This document shows positions 35,141-44,698 of a stretch of DNA of 64,000 nucleotides, in pieces. This DNA is from Acinetobacter bouvetii (GTDB taxonomy: Bacteria; Pseudomonadota; Gammaproteobacteria; Pseudomonadales; Moraxellaceae), in assembly GCF_902753875.1 (NCBI RefSeq), contig NZ_CADDTS010000032.1, positions 1 through 64,000 on the forward strand. The letters run 5' to 3'. Numbering within the stretch: position 1 is the stretch's first letter; every line of letters starts with the position of its first letter. A program made the position numbers and the translations under genes. Below the pieces are notes generated by a model, which was not told the DNA's origin, made no database searches, and saw nothing but the letters and a program-made list of their open reading frames with translations.

Positions 35141-35603
35141 TCTGATCTCCTAATTAAATATTTCGCATCCGTGCATTTATGATCTTTATAAACTTAAAAA
35201 AATAATGAAAAGCCCAAAGAATCATGCATGTTCTGCTTATTACTTATAAAAAGCTTAAAATCTTATAAAAGTAGAACATATGTAAACCATATGTAGCCAC
35301 AATCTAGCAATTTATGACTGATATTAAAATCGATTTTCTTGTCCAACGATTAAAAAACAATCTTATTTTTTTCCATCAATCAAATAATAATCAATATATT
35401 CCTAAACTTAGCAAAAGGGTTGGGCAAATCTGATGTATTCACATTCGACTAATGTATAAGAATTTGATTTAAAAATAGAATCATCATTCTTTACATTTCA
35501 CGCCTTGTCTGTTTAATTTTAGCCAACCACGCTATCTATTGATGAGATGGCATTTTCCCTCTTCTAAAGCACTGCAATAAAAATCATTTCAAAAGGAATT
35601 TTC
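35141..35603. other. Regulatory region between the porin and nitroreductase genes
   Basis: These 463 bases lie between divergent genes. They hold the porin leader with an A/T-rich upstream region, the inverted repeat at 35276-35294, and AAAAGGAATTTTC as the nitroreductase ribosome site. No open frame or small-RNA terminator was seen. Confidence 0.45.
35276..35294. promoter_or_regulatory. Inverted repeat ACATATG-TAAAC-CATATGT upstream of the porin
   Basis: A perfect 7-bp inverted repeat with a five-base spacer, 136 bases ahead of the porin ATG. The 19-base geometry suits a dimeric regulator. Its arms are AT-rich and the sequence is only a candidate operator. Confidence 0.4.
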
Positions 35604-36311
35604 ATGAATTTAGAACAAGTTCATTATGTCGATCATGCCATTACCTCACGTCAGTCTATCCGTGCTTTTTTAGATCAACCGGTTGATCCGCAAATTATTA
35701 AAGATATTTTAACTGTCGCCAGCCGGGCACCTTCAGGTACCAATACCCAGCCCTGGAAAGTTTATGTGGTCACAGGCAAGAAACGGGATGAAATGATCGA
35801 GCGTGTATGTAATGCGCAAATTGAACTTTATACCAAGCCTGAACTTGCCCAGCAGTATCAAGAGACCTTTGCCTATTACCCAGAAAAATGGATTTCGCCC
35901 TTCATTGACCGTCGTCGTGAAAATGGCTGGGGGCTATATGGCTTATTGAATATTCAAAAAGGCGAAAAAGAAAAAATGGCGCGTCAGCAACTGCGTAATT
36001 ATCAGCTCTTTGATGCACCGGTTGCCCTGTATTTCACCGTCAATAAAGCCATGGGCATTGGATCAAAAATGGATATTTCCATGATGATTCAAAACGTGAT
36101 GATAGCAGCCAGAGCACGTGGGCTAGATACCTGTCCGCAGGCGGCCTGGAACCATTTTCATTCCATCGTGTTAGATGTACTCAATGCCCCGGAAGATGAA
36201 GAACTGGTGTGTACCATTGCCCTCGGTTATGCCGATCCTGAGCATATTGTTAATACCTTTGTGACCCCACGTATTGGCATTGAAGAATTTGCTGTGTTTA
36301 TGGATGAATAA
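35604..36311 (+). CDS. Nitroreductase-family FMN oxidoreductase
   Basis: FMN enzymes of this family reduce nitro groups, quinones or related compounds with NAD(P)H. The 235-residue protein shows RQSIRAFLDQPV, the FMN-phosphate contact block SRAPSGTNTQPWKVYVV (about 43-59) and the C-terminal LGYADPEH. The length is near that of the nitroreductases active on nitrobenzoate. It is a single-gene unit with its own terminator. The substrate is not known. Confidence 0.88.
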   Translation: MNLEQVHYVDHAITSRQSIRAFLDQPVDPQIIKDILTVASRAPSGTNTQPWKVYVVTGKKRDEMIERVCNAQIELYTKPELAQQYQETFAYYPEKWISPFIDRRRENGWGLYGLLNIQKGEKEKMARQQLRNYQLFDAPVALYFTVNKAMGIGSKMDISMMIQNVMIAARARGLDTCPQAAWNHFHSIVLDVLNAPEDEELVCTIALGYADPEHIVNTFVTPRIGIEEFAVFMDE

Positions 36312-36328
36312 GCCGTTTTTCTAAAAGA

Positions 36329-36357
36329 AAAGAGACCTATGTTTAGGTCTCTTTTTA
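36329..36357. terminator. Terminator between nitroreductase and Bcr/CflA pump genes
   Basis: AAAAGAGACCTA-TGTT-TAGGTCTCTTTTT is a symmetrical stem flanked by A and T runs, serving both convergent genes. Confidence 0.88.
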
Positions 36358-36368
36358 TATGCCTATAT

Positions 36369-37586
36369 TTAAGGATTTAAACTTCTGTTTTCCAACTGTC
36401 GGCTGAGCTGCAGAATAGAAAGCAAGGTAATGCCCACAAAGATCAACATCAGAATTCCCATATTAAGCAGTGAGCCCCACACCAGAAAATTCAAAATCAC
36501 CCCGCCCAATAAACCACAGGCAAACTGCATGCTGCCCATAATGGCACTTGCTGTCCCCGCCTGCGCACCCTGTTCCGACATCGCCAAGGCCATGGCATTT
36601 GGCCCGGTAAAACCAATGCCCGCCACGGCCCAGAACATACCAATCAATACCACCCACAATGGACTATGACCGAACAAACCCGCACCCAGTAATATGGATG
36701 CGCCAAACAACTGGACTATCCCGCCTATTTTCAAACGGCTAAGTACTGAAAATTGATGCCCAAGCTTTTTATTCAAGGTCGATAACAGCATGATACCAAA
36801 GGCATTTAGACCAAAAGCATAGGCAAATTGCTGTTGAGATAAAGCATAATCATCCATCAACACCGCAGCAGAGGAACTGATATAACAAAATAAAATCCCA
36901 CCAGAAAAACACCCAGCCAGCATCGGCCATTTAAAACTCGGATCTTTAAAAATACGCCCATACAGCCGGATAATCTGGGCGACATTCAAGCTTAAACGGC
37001 GCTCAGGCGGCAAACTTTCTTTAAAGAAAAAATGCACACATACCAGACAGATCAACCCCATCAAGGTTAAAAATACAAATACTGCCTGCCAGCTAAAGAA
37101 CTGCAATACCAATGCGCCTAAACTTGGCGCGATAATCGGTGCAATCCCCATCACAATCATCATGCTGGCGAAGGCTTGTGCCGATGCCTGTATATCCAGA
37201 CGGTCGCGTATTGCAGCGCGTGCAATCACCACCCCGACACAGCCACCCACTGCCTGTAAAATCCGCGCCGCAATCAGGCTCCATTCATCGGTGGCGAAAA
37301 TACACAGCAGGCTTGCCACCACATACAGGCTTAAACCAAAATACAGAGGAATTTTGCGTCCAATCTGGTCACTTAAGGGACCATAAATCAATTGACCCAA
37401 AGCCAAACCTAAAAAATAAGCCGGCAAGGTATTGGCCACCATTTGCGTACTGACACCAAAGTCCTGCGCCATTTGCGGCAAGGCCGGCAAGTACATGTCT
37501 ATGGACAGTGGGCCTAAAGAGGTCAACAAGGCCAGCAGCATGATCCATGCCGTGGAATATTGCCGTGTAGATTGCGGTACAGACAT
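36369..37586 (-). CDS. Bcr/CflA-family multidrug efflux MFS transporter
   Basis: The 405-residue protein has twelve membrane segments. It has the family features SIDMYLPALPQMAQDFGVS after helix 1, YGPLSDQIGRKIPLYFG between helices 2 and 3, and the helix-5 GCVGVVIARAAIRDRLD region. Bcr and CflA pumps export bicyclomycin, chloramphenicol and similar drugs; this substrate is unknown. The ATG lies in an AT-rich region and the gene ends at the shared terminator. Confidence 0.92.
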   Translation of the reverse strand: MSVPQSTRQYSTAWIMLLALLTSLGPLSIDMYLPALPQMAQDFGVSTQMVANTLPAYFLGLALGQLIYGPLSDQIGRKIPLYFGLSLYVVASLLCIFATDEWSLIAARILQAVGGCVGVVIARAAIRDRLDIQASAQAFASMMIVMGIAPIIAPSLGALVLQFFSWQAVFVFLTLMGLICLVCVHFFFKESLPPERRLSLNVAQIIRLYGRIFKDPSFKWPMLAGCFSGGILFCYISSSAAVLMDDYALSQQQFAYAFGLNAFGIMLLSTLNKKLGHQFSVLSRLKIGGIVQLFGASILLGAGLFGHSPLWVVLIGMFWAVAGIGFTGPNAMALAMSEQGAQAGTASAIMGSMQFACGLLGGVILNFLVWGSLLNMGILMLIFVGITLLSILQLSRQLENRSLNP

Positions 37587-37723
37587 ATTGATATTTCATT
37601 TTTAAATGGATGCTTTAAAGACAAGCTTACACTGTCCATAGTATTATTTCTAAGGATTGAGAATGAAATTTCACATAATTCCACTCCCTCTCTAAAGCAA
37701 TCATCTTGTGGTAAGGATCTAAC

Positions 37724-39898
37724 TTGAAATCTTGGCTAACACGTCTTAAACAAGCGACTTATAACACCACGTTTATGTATAACCTGCGCATGATCATTGC
37801 ATTTGCAGGAACTGCCTTTGTGCCCTATTTTATCGGGCACCAGTTAGCGACCATTCCCTTGACCTTAGGGGTGGTTGCCGCCGGTTTAAGTGATATTGAT
37901 GACCGTTTTTCTGTACGGATCATGAACCTGATTTATACCTATATCGGCTTTTTTATAACTGCAACATCTATTTATTTCTTGTTTCCGCATCCCATTTTAT
38001 TCGCTTTGGGATTGATTATTGCTTGTATAGGCTTGATTTTACTGGGCTCGCTGGGACGTCGCTATGCCACCATTTCCTATGGTTGTTTGGTGATTTCAGT
38101 CTATTCCATGCTGGGTGTAGGATTATTTGATCACTGGTATACGCAAGCAGGACTTCTGGTTGCCGGTGCAATGTGGTATGGCCTGATTTCCACCATCAGT
38201 TTTTTACTCTTTCCGGTTCGTCAGGTGCAGGACAAACTGTCGCAGTGCTATTCATCGCTCGGTGATTTTCTATTTGCCAAATCCAACCTGTTTGATGTCG
38301 ACATGACTCCAAGCAGTTATCAGCAAAGCATGATTGAACTGTCGCTGGAAAATGGCAAACTGGTGGGTATTTTCAATGAAATGAAAACCGCCCTGTTAAC
38401 CCGCTTAAAGGGTGACCGTGGCCAAAAAGATACCCGCCGCAGCCTGCAATACTATTTTGTCGCCCAAGATATTCATGAACGTGCAGATTCAGCACATATT
38501 GATTATCAAAAACTGGTTAAAATTTTTGAACACAGTGATATTCTGTTTCGGTTTCAACGGATTCTGTCCATTCAGGGTAAGGCCTGTAAAGATTTAAGCC
38601 TCAGTATTTTGAACCGTGAAACCTATCATCACAATAAACGCTTTAAACATGCCTTTGCCAATTTAAAGCTGTCTCTAGAAAAATTACGCGCTGAACAGCA
38701 ATATGATCAGGTTTGGGTGAATGCCTTATTTTCCCTGTATCAAAATTTAAAGTCGATTGATGCTCAACTCCGCAACGTGGAAACAGAGCGTCATATCAAG
38801 TTTGATAAAACCAAGCATATTGAAAACCAGCTCAAAGACGACGACTTAAAAGGCTGGGATGATATTGTGATCCGTTTTAAACAGCACTTAAGCCCGGAAT
38901 CGGTACTGTTTCGACATGCTATTCGTCTGTCCATTGTGCTGTTGATTGGCTATATTTTTGTACAAGTCACCAATATTCAATATGGTTATTGGGTACTATT
39001 AACCGCATTATTTGTCAGTCAGCCTAACTTTAATGCCACCAAACGCCGCCTGCGTTTACGGATTGTTGGAACCTTGGTCGGTATTATTCTCGGTTATGCC
39101 ATTTTATATTTTATTCCTTCGGTGGAAGGCCAGTTATTGCTGCTGATTTTAAGTGGTGTGCTGTTCTTCGAACTGCGCAGTAAACAATATGCCCAAGCCA
39201 CGGCCTTTATTACCATTTTGGCGCTAATTAACTTTAACCTCGACGGTATGGGTTTTGCTGCCGCTATGCCACGCATGATTGATACCTTGATTGGCTGTGC
39301 TTTGGCCTGGTTTGGGGTGAGCTTTATTTTCCCCGACTGGAAATTCCGTCGCCTACCGCGCAGTATCAGTCGTTCACTGACTGCTCAATGTGAATATCTG
39401 GCCGAAGTGATTGAACAATACAAAAACGGCCGTAATAACGGTTTGAAATATCGTGTGGTACGTCGTGCTGCGCATAATAATGATGCTGAAGTTGCCTCAC
39501 TAATTTCAACCTTGGCCACAGAACCGGATTTTGATCCGACACAAAAGAGCCTGGCTTTTGAATTCCTGTGTCTGAATCACACTCTGCTCAGCTATATTGC
39601 GGCACTGGGCGCGCACCGTGAAAAAATTGAAGATCAGGAAGTATTGCAGCTTTTAGACCAAGCACTGGATGATATTCAAGGTGCACTGTTAAAAGATGAA
39701 GTTCCCGATCTGACGGCACAGAATATGTTGAATGAAATACGGCAACGTTTAAGCCAAAATACGGAAGATGATCAAAAATCTTTAATTGTTTTGCAGCAAT
39801 TATCCTTAATGTTAAGTATTCTGAATCAACTCAGTCGTTTAAAGCAAAGTTTAAGCCATGACCGTGATGAAAAAGCCACTGAATTAGCCTCATTATAA
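37724..39898 (+). CDS. FUSC-family membrane protein (YccS/YhfK-like)
   Basis: Two blocks of membrane helices (about 25-165 and 390-540) surround and follow soluble domains, the layout of YccS-type FUSC proteins of ~720 residues. They resemble aromatic-acid exporters and fusaric-acid resistance proteins. The start is a TTG at 37724, supported by GTAAGGATCTAAC; the first in-frame ATG is 18 codons on, inside the first conserved helix. The soluble middle (about 170-380) and C-terminal part (about 560-724) are helical. It is divergent from the Bcr/CflA gene. Confidence 0.85.
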   Translation: MKSWLTRLKQATYNTTFMYNLRMIIAFAGTAFVPYFIGHQLATIPLTLGVVAAGLSDIDDRFSVRIMNLIYTYIGFFITATSIYFLFPHPILFALGLIIACIGLILLGSLGRRYATISYGCLVISVYSMLGVGLFDHWYTQAGLLVAGAMWYGLISTISFLLFPVRQVQDKLSQCYSSLGDFLFAKSNLFDVDMTPSSYQQSMIELSLENGKLVGIFNEMKTALLTRLKGDRGQKDTRRSLQYYFVAQDIHERADSAHIDYQKLVKIFEHSDILFRFQRILSIQGKACKDLSLSILNRETYHHNKRFKHAFANLKLSLEKLRAEQQYDQVWVNALFSLYQNLKSIDAQLRNVETERHIKFDKTKHIENQLKDDDLKGWDDIVIRFKQHLSPESVLFRHAIRLSIVLLIGYIFVQVTNIQYGYWVLLTALFVSQPNFNATKRRLRLRIVGTLVGIILGYAILYFIPSVEGQLLLLILSGVLFFELRSKQYAQATAFITILALINFNLDGMGFAAAMPRMIDTLIGCALAWFGVSFIFPDWKFRRLPRSISRSLTAQCEYLAEVIEQYKNGRNNGLKYRVVRRAAHNNDAEVASLISTLATEPDFDPTQKSLAFEFLCLNHTLLSYIAALGAHREKIEDQEVLQLLDQALDDIQGALLKDEVPDLTAQNMLNEIRQRLSQNTEDDQKSLIVLQQLSLMLSILNQLSRLKQSLSHDRDEKATELASL

Positions 39899-39983
39899 AT
39901 AGGATGATTTTGGAACAATATACTCACTGAATGGGTCTAAATAATGCTAAACTTTTTACAGTTCTAAATTTGTTATTTTCATT

Positions 39984-40544
39984 ATGACCGCGAAAAATTT
40001 ATACGCTTATACCTTACAGCCTGTGAACTATGAAATTTCAGAGGCTGAGCAACGTCAAGCTCAACTCGCCATCTGGCGTAGCACCAATAAAATTGGCACT
40101 AAAGCCTGGATTATCATGGCAGCCGTTGCCCTGCTTTCCATTGTCGGCATCATCTTGCTAAAAAACTATTCCACCATTTTTTGCTGGGTAGCTTTGGTCT
40201 GTGTGCTCGCCTACTTCCTCATCCGTAAATTCGGTCTGGAATGGTATGTCAAACGTAAAATGAATGAATTTCCGGTTCAGGAAATTAAAGGCATTCGTTT
40301 AGGCGTACAACCGCACGGCATTATCATGCGTCAGCAAATGGGCGCGCAGGAAGGTGTGGGTGCAATTGGCTGGAAAGATGTGTATGAGTGGTATAACACA
40401 CCTGACTTTATGCTACTTAACTTCAAGGTCAAAGGTCAGCAAGGCGCTTACATCCTGCCAAAACGCATGGATTCTAAGAACTTTTCGTTTAATACCATTC
40501 GCAAACACCTGACTGAAACGGTTGGTGAAGCCAAACAGATTTAA
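39984..40544 (+). CDS. YcxB-like domain protein
   Basis: The ~186-residue protein has two adjacent membrane helices (about 41-61 and 62-82, IMAAVALLSIVGIILL and FCWVALVCVLAYFLI), followed by a YcxB-like soluble domain (about 90-180) with IKGIRLGVQPHGIIMRQQMG and the I-W-K-D-V-YEWYNTPDFMLLNF strand. Function unknown in this family. It is 85 bases downstream of the FUSC gene on the same strand, perhaps in one operon, with a terminator after it. Confidence 0.75.
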   Translation: MTAKNLYAYTLQPVNYEISEAEQRQAQLAIWRSTNKIGTKAWIIMAAVALLSIVGIILLKNYSTIFCWVALVCVLAYFLIRKFGLEWYVKRKMNEFPVQEIKGIRLGVQPHGIIMRQQMGAQEGVGAIGWKDVYEWYNTPDFMLLNFKVKGQQGAYILPKRMDSKNFSFNTIRKHLTETVGEAKQI

Positions 40545-40568
40545 GCCAGATCATCCTACTGGAACCAA

Positions 40569-40598
40569 AAACCTCCAAATATTGGGGGTTTTTTATTG
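40569..40598 (+). terminator. Terminator after the YcxB-like gene
   Basis: AACCTCCAA-ATA-TTGGGGGTT followed by TTTTATT forms a stem of eight pairs with one mismatch, 25 bases past the stop codon. Confidence 0.75.
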
Positions 40599-40616
40599 CG
40601 TTTTAAACTGCCCATC

Positions 40617-40635
40617 AATAATGATAATGAGAATA
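40617..40635. promoter_or_regulatory. Fur-box-like site ahead of the PepSY-reductase fusion
   Basis: AATAATGATAATGAGAATA matches 14 of 19 positions of the classical Fur box GATAATGATAATCATTATC, including an intact ATAATGATAAT core. It lies 88 bases upstream of the PepSY-reductase ATG, where a Fur-controlled promoter would be. This fits a gene involved in iron metabolism. Confidence 0.65.
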
Positions 40636-40722
40636 AATATTAATTCTAAAATCCACATTCTCTCCTATAAGTTCAGCTATAATTCGCGCTAATTCTGTCC
40701 TTTTTCACCCCCCTTTTCGGTT

Positions 40723-43359
40723 ATGTTAAAAAAAATCTTTTTTCAGATTCACTGGTTTCTGGGTATTACTGCCGGATTAATCCTCTCGATTATGGGCGTT
40801 ACCGGTGCGATTTACTCGTATGAACAGCCCATCCAAAAATGGCTGAGCCCAGACAGTTATACGGTTCAAGCTGAAAATCGAGACAAATTAACGCCGGTCG
40901 AAGTCTATCAGCATTTTCATCAAACCACCCCCGAGATGAAAATCAACAGCATCACCATCGCCAAGGCCCCTACTGACGCTTCTAGCATTAATATTGTCAA
41001 AGAAGGCGCACGTAAGGGTTATAACATGATGATTAACCCCTACACGGCTGAAATTCTACCTGAAGTTAAAGGCAAAGAATTTTTCCAGTTTATCCAGCAG
41101 TTACACCGTACTTTAACTGCTGGTGCGGTCGGTAAGCAGATTACCGGCGCATGTACCCTGATGTTGCTGATCTTTATTTTCAGTGGTTTATATCTGCGCT
41201 GGCCAAAAAAGCACTCGTTTAAGCAGTGGTTCATGTTAAAACCTCAGCTCAAAGGTCGTAATTTCCTTTGGGATTTACATGCCGTAGTAGGAACTTGGGT
41301 GGTGATTTTCTTCCTGATTATGGCGTGTAGTGGTTTAACCTGGTCCTATGGCTGGTGGCGTAGTGGCCTGTATAGCGTCATGGGAGTCGAACAGCCCAAA
41401 GAAAAACGCGGTGAAGATCAAGGCAAAGGTGGCGAACGTCGTGGCAACCGTGAAGCTGGCCCACGTGGTGAACATGCTTCAGGCGCTCCGCAACAGGGTC
41501 CAGCTGGTGAGCATCAACGCGGTGGAGAAGGTGAGAAAAAAGGTTTAAGCCCTGAACAGATCAATCTTGCTTTAAGCCAGACCTGGACAGGCTTTAATGC
41601 ACAAGTGGGGCGTGATTATTCCAGTGTAACCATCAACCTGCCTAAAAAAGCCGATGGCGAAGTTGAACTCACCTTTATGGATGCCGTTCCACAACACGAA
41701 CGTGCCCGCAATAAAGCCACATTTGACTATAAAACTGCAACCATTAAAAAAATGGATTTGTATGAAGATCAAAAGTTAAATGAAAAAATCATGGGCAGTA
41801 TGCTGCCTGTACACCGCGGCAGCTTCTTTGGTCCGGTTTACCAATTTCTGGCCATGTTAGCTGCGCTGGCTATGCCATTGTTCTTTGTGACTGGCTGGAT
41901 GTTATACCTGAAACGTCGTAAACAGAAGAAATTGACACTGGCGGCACGTAATAGCTTAACGGCGGTAAATATTGATGCCAATGCCAAACCTTGGCTGATT
42001 GCCTATGCCTCACAAACCGGTATTTCTGAACAACTGGCTTGGCGTACAGCCACCAGCCTGCAAGAAGCGCTTCAACCGGTCAACGTGAAATCGGTGCAAC
42101 ATTTAACTCTGGATGATTTAAAAAATACCACACAGGTTTTATTTGTTGCCAGTACCTATGGCACCGGTGAAGCACCGGATTTGGCTTCAAGTTTTGCCAA
42201 GAAAGTCCTTTCAGCGCAAGTGGATTTAAGCCATCTGCACTATGCGGTACTAGCTCTAGGTTCCCGTGAATATCCGGAGACATTCTGTAGCTTTGGTCAT
42301 CGTATTGATGAATGGCTTAAACAGAATGCGGCACAGCAACTGTTTGCCACGATTGAAGTCGATAATGGCAACAATCAGCACATTCAGGCATGGAATGCGG
42401 CTTTAGCCAAAGTCACCAAACTTGAATTACAGGCCATGAATATCGAAAAAACCTTCGATACATGGACATTAGCTCAGCGTGATTTGCTCAATCCAGACAG
42501 CTTGGGTGCACCTGCCTTCAATATCGAATTGAAGCCAAAACATGAAGTGGTCTGGCAAGCCGGTGATATTGCCGAGATTCAACCCGGCAATAGCGCTGAA
42601 CGTATTGCAAGCTTTATGCAAAAATATCAAATCCAGCCGAATACGCAGGTCGATTCGTTACAAATCCCGATTGAAAACGCCTTATGGGATAAAGATTTAA
42701 CGCTTGAAGTTGAACCTTTTGCCAATATGGATCATTTACTGGAACAGCTGAATACCCTGCCTGCCCGCGAATATTCAATTGCCAGCATTCCGTCGCAACA
42801 AGTGCTGCGTTTAGTAGTACGTCAGCAATCGGATGCTCAAGGTCAACTCGGACTAGGTTCAGGTTGGCTGACCCATCACACCGCTCTCAATAGTGATATT
42901 GCCTTGCGTATTCGGACCAATGAATCTTTCCACTTGATTGATGATAACCGTCCGGTGATTTGTATTGGTAATGGGACAGGCCTTGCCGGATTGATGAGTT
43001 TGTTACATGCACGTATCCGTCTGGACTATACGCAAAACTGGCTGATTTTTGGTGAACGTCAACGTGAACACGACTTCTTCTATCAAAGTACCATTGAAGC
43101 CTGGCAAACCACTGGCATGCTGCAACGTCTGGATTTAGCCTTCTCACGTGATCAGACCGAAAAAATCTATGTGCATCATAAACTGCGTGAACAAGCGCAG
43201 GAACTTAAAGCATGGATTGATCAGGGAGCCGTGATTTATGTGTGCGGTAGCATCAATGGCATGGCCAGTGATGTCGATCAGGCGCTGATCGAGATTTTAG
43301 GTGAAGCGGCTGTTGATCAGTTACGTCAACAAGGCCGTTATCGTCGTGATGTGTACTAA
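40723..43359 (+). CDS. PepSY membrane protein fused to flavodoxin and ferredoxin-reductase domains
   Basis: The 878-residue protein joins a PepSY_TM module to a cytochrome P450 reductase-like flavoprotein. PepSY_TM has four membrane helices (about 8-30, 140-160, 185-210, 370-395). A disordered linker rich in Gly, Arg, Glu and Gln lies at about 227-280. The flavoprotein has flavodoxin YASQTGISEQLAWR, FAD-binding REYSIASIPSQ, and NADPH-binding IGNGTGLAGLMS and YVCGSINGMA. Electrons would pass from NADPH via FAD and FMN to a periplasmic or membrane acceptor, probably to reduce ferric siderophores. The Fur-like site upstream supports that. The acceptor is inferred, not shown. Confidence 0.88.
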   Translation: MLKKIFFQIHWFLGITAGLILSIMGVTGAIYSYEQPIQKWLSPDSYTVQAENRDKLTPVEVYQHFHQTTPEMKINSITIAKAPTDASSINIVKEGARKGYNMMINPYTAEILPEVKGKEFFQFIQQLHRTLTAGAVGKQITGACTLMLLIFIFSGLYLRWPKKHSFKQWFMLKPQLKGRNFLWDLHAVVGTWVVIFFLIMACSGLTWSYGWWRSGLYSVMGVEQPKEKRGEDQGKGGERRGNREAGPRGEHASGAPQQGPAGEHQRGGEGEKKGLSPEQINLALSQTWTGFNAQVGRDYSSVTINLPKKADGEVELTFMDAVPQHERARNKATFDYKTATIKKMDLYEDQKLNEKIMGSMLPVHRGSFFGPVYQFLAMLAALAMPLFFVTGWMLYLKRRKQKKLTLAARNSLTAVNIDANAKPWLIAYASQTGISEQLAWRTATSLQEALQPVNVKSVQHLTLDDLKNTTQVLFVASTYGTGEAPDLASSFAKKVLSAQVDLSHLHYAVLALGSREYPETFCSFGHRIDEWLKQNAAQQLFATIEVDNGNNQHIQAWNAALAKVTKLELQAMNIEKTFDTWTLAQRDLLNPDSLGAPAFNIELKPKHEVVWQAGDIAEIQPGNSAERIASFMQKYQIQPNTQVDSLQIPIENALWDKDLTLEVEPFANMDHLLEQLNTLPAREYSIASIPSQQVLRLVVRQQSDAQGQLGLGSGWLTHHTALNSDIALRIRTNESFHLIDDNRPVICIGNGTGLAGLMSLLHARIRLDYTQNWLIFGERQREHDFFYQSTIEAWQTTGMLQRLDLAFSRDQTEKIYVHHKLREQAQELKAWIDQGAVIYVCGSINGMASDVDQALIEILGEAAVDQLRQQGRYRRDVY

Positions 43360-43371
43360 TTAAACTTGATA

Positions 43372-43403
43372 AAAAACCGGGTCTCAGCGCCCGGTTTTTT
43401 TAT
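43372..43403 (+). terminator. Terminator of the PepSY-reductase gene
   Basis: AAAACCGGG-TCTCAGCG-CCCGGTTTTTTT is a stem of nine pairs and T-run, 13 bases after the stop codon. Confidence 0.9.
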
Positions 43404-43519
43404 TTAACAATCAATATTTCTAAAAAATTAAATCCGTTTACTCTAGGTATTCCCTGTATCCAGAATCACCATCTTATGTCCAGCAGTTTTAAATGTAGCC
43501 TGAGTTTCATCATCCGCAG

Positions 43520-43994
43520 TGGCAATCATTACTCAGGGAAATAGTCTCGAAAATAGTCAGCCCTCTCCCAGCTAAAAACGGCGATTCGATGTCAATGCTG
43601 CCTATGTAAGATATCATCCTGTAACTCTGCTGATCATGACTAGAAGCCTGGGATTTCAAGAATTCTGAAGCTAAAGTGATTGATGTTCAATTATCTGCAA
43701 CAACAGTATCAAATTGAGCCCTCACGCATTCTTCTGGAAGATCAAAGTACCAGTACCGAACAAAATTAGCGGAATGTTCAGCCCTTACTTTTAGCGCATC
43801 AGATTCGACTCGATCAGCCCATTGTCATTGCCAGCAGTGACTTTCATCTTTTACGTACCAAAGCGATTGCCAAACACCAAGGCTATCAGCACATTATTAC
43901 GCTAAGTACTTCAACACCACTTTATATTCGTTATAATGCTTGGTTACGAGAATATTTTAGGTTTATTAGCGGCTGGTTATTACATGAATACTAA
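43520..43994 (+). pseudogene. Decayed YdcF/DUF218-family gene
   Basis: Segments in shifting frames spell out a DUF218 (YdcF/ElyC-like) protein: PAKNGDS and DVNAAYVRYHP (about 43569-43622), then NSEAKVID (about 43661), then MFNYLQQQYQIEPSRILLE (43683 on) with DQSTSTEQN, a TAG stop at 43767, and RNVQPLLLAHQIRLDQ, PIVIASSDFHLLRTKAIAKH, ISGWLLHEY ending at 43994. The functional family reads ...STSTEENxRN..., so the TAG replaces one residue between N and R. At least one nonsense codon and two or three frameshifts are present, so the gene is not functional. Confidence 0.75.
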
Positions 43995-43995
43995 A

Positions 43996-44457
43996 TCAAT
44001 TCAAACGAATATTACGAGGTAAAGGTAATTGATTATTCTGAAACAACTCTGGCTTTTGCACATAAACCTGATACAAATAATTCTTGATATCTAACAATAA
44101 CTTTTCCGGGGCAACCAGAACATTCTGGCCTTCAGGTGTCAAATCCATAGACACACCAGTTTGTTCCTGACGTAAAAAAGGAATGACTTTTTCAACAAAA
44201 TCTTTGAGTGAAATCTCCTGAATTTGATAGTGCTGCCAATTATCTTTAATTAATAGTTTTGCCAAACCTTTGCTTTGCCAAATTGCAAATGCACGCTGAC
44301 CTGTAGGTGTTGCACACAGTGCCCAACCATCATCATATAAAGCGGATACATAACCTTGAGCTACAATTGTTTCAATAAATTGCTTATAGATATCTAAAGC
44401 ATTGTAGGTATTATTTTGATTTTTGGACGCAGCTTTGCGTTGATATGGATTTCTCAT
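43996..44457 (-). CDS. DUF2750 domain protein
   Basis: The 153-residue soluble protein has a DUF2750 layout: VSALYDDGWALCATPTGQRA near the middle, then FAIWQSKGLAKLL, HYQIQEISLKDFVEKVIPFL and VLVAPEKLLLDI. The N-terminal ~20 residues are basic and Asn-rich. The family has no established function that I know. It is convergent with the YdcF pseudogene, their ends one base apart, and precedes the tRNA array. Confidence 0.75.
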   Translation of the reverse strand: MRNPYQRKAASKNQNNTYNALDIYKQFIETIVAQGYVSALYDDGWALCATPTGQRAFAIWQSKGLAKLLIKDNWQHYQIQEISLKDFVEKVIPFLRQEQTGVSMDLTPEGQNVLVAPEKLLLDIKNYLYQVYVQKPELFQNNQLPLPRNIRLN

Positions 44458-44532
44458 CGTTTTTTCAATAGTTAATATTATTATTAACTTGTAATTCTAT
44501 GAAAAAAGAAAGATTTGATCAAGAAAAATATA

Positions 44533-44608
44533 TGGTGGGCGCTGACGGGATCGAACCGCCGACATTCTGCTTGTAAGGCAGACGCTCTACCAACTGAGCT
44601 AAGCGCCC
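44533..44608 (-). tRNA. tRNA-Val (TAC), copy 1 in genome order
   Basis: The minus strand starts GGGCGCTTAGCTCAGTTGGT, has loop CTTACAA with anticodon TAC in a TCTGC/GCAGA stem, the T-loop GTTCGATC, and an encoded CCA. Total length is 76. All arms pair. Confidence 0.97.
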
Positions 44609-44698
44609 TTGAGGAATAAAAATAGCGTTGCTATTTTTATGACGCAAGAAAGAAATCTTGCTTGATTATACACTTTCTAGTACAAGGATTCTAGAAAA

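Noticed and set aside
41348..41548. Plus-strand frame in the Gly/Arg-rich linker of the PepSY fusion
   Set aside because: It is an out-of-frame reading of a repetitive, low-complexity coding segment.
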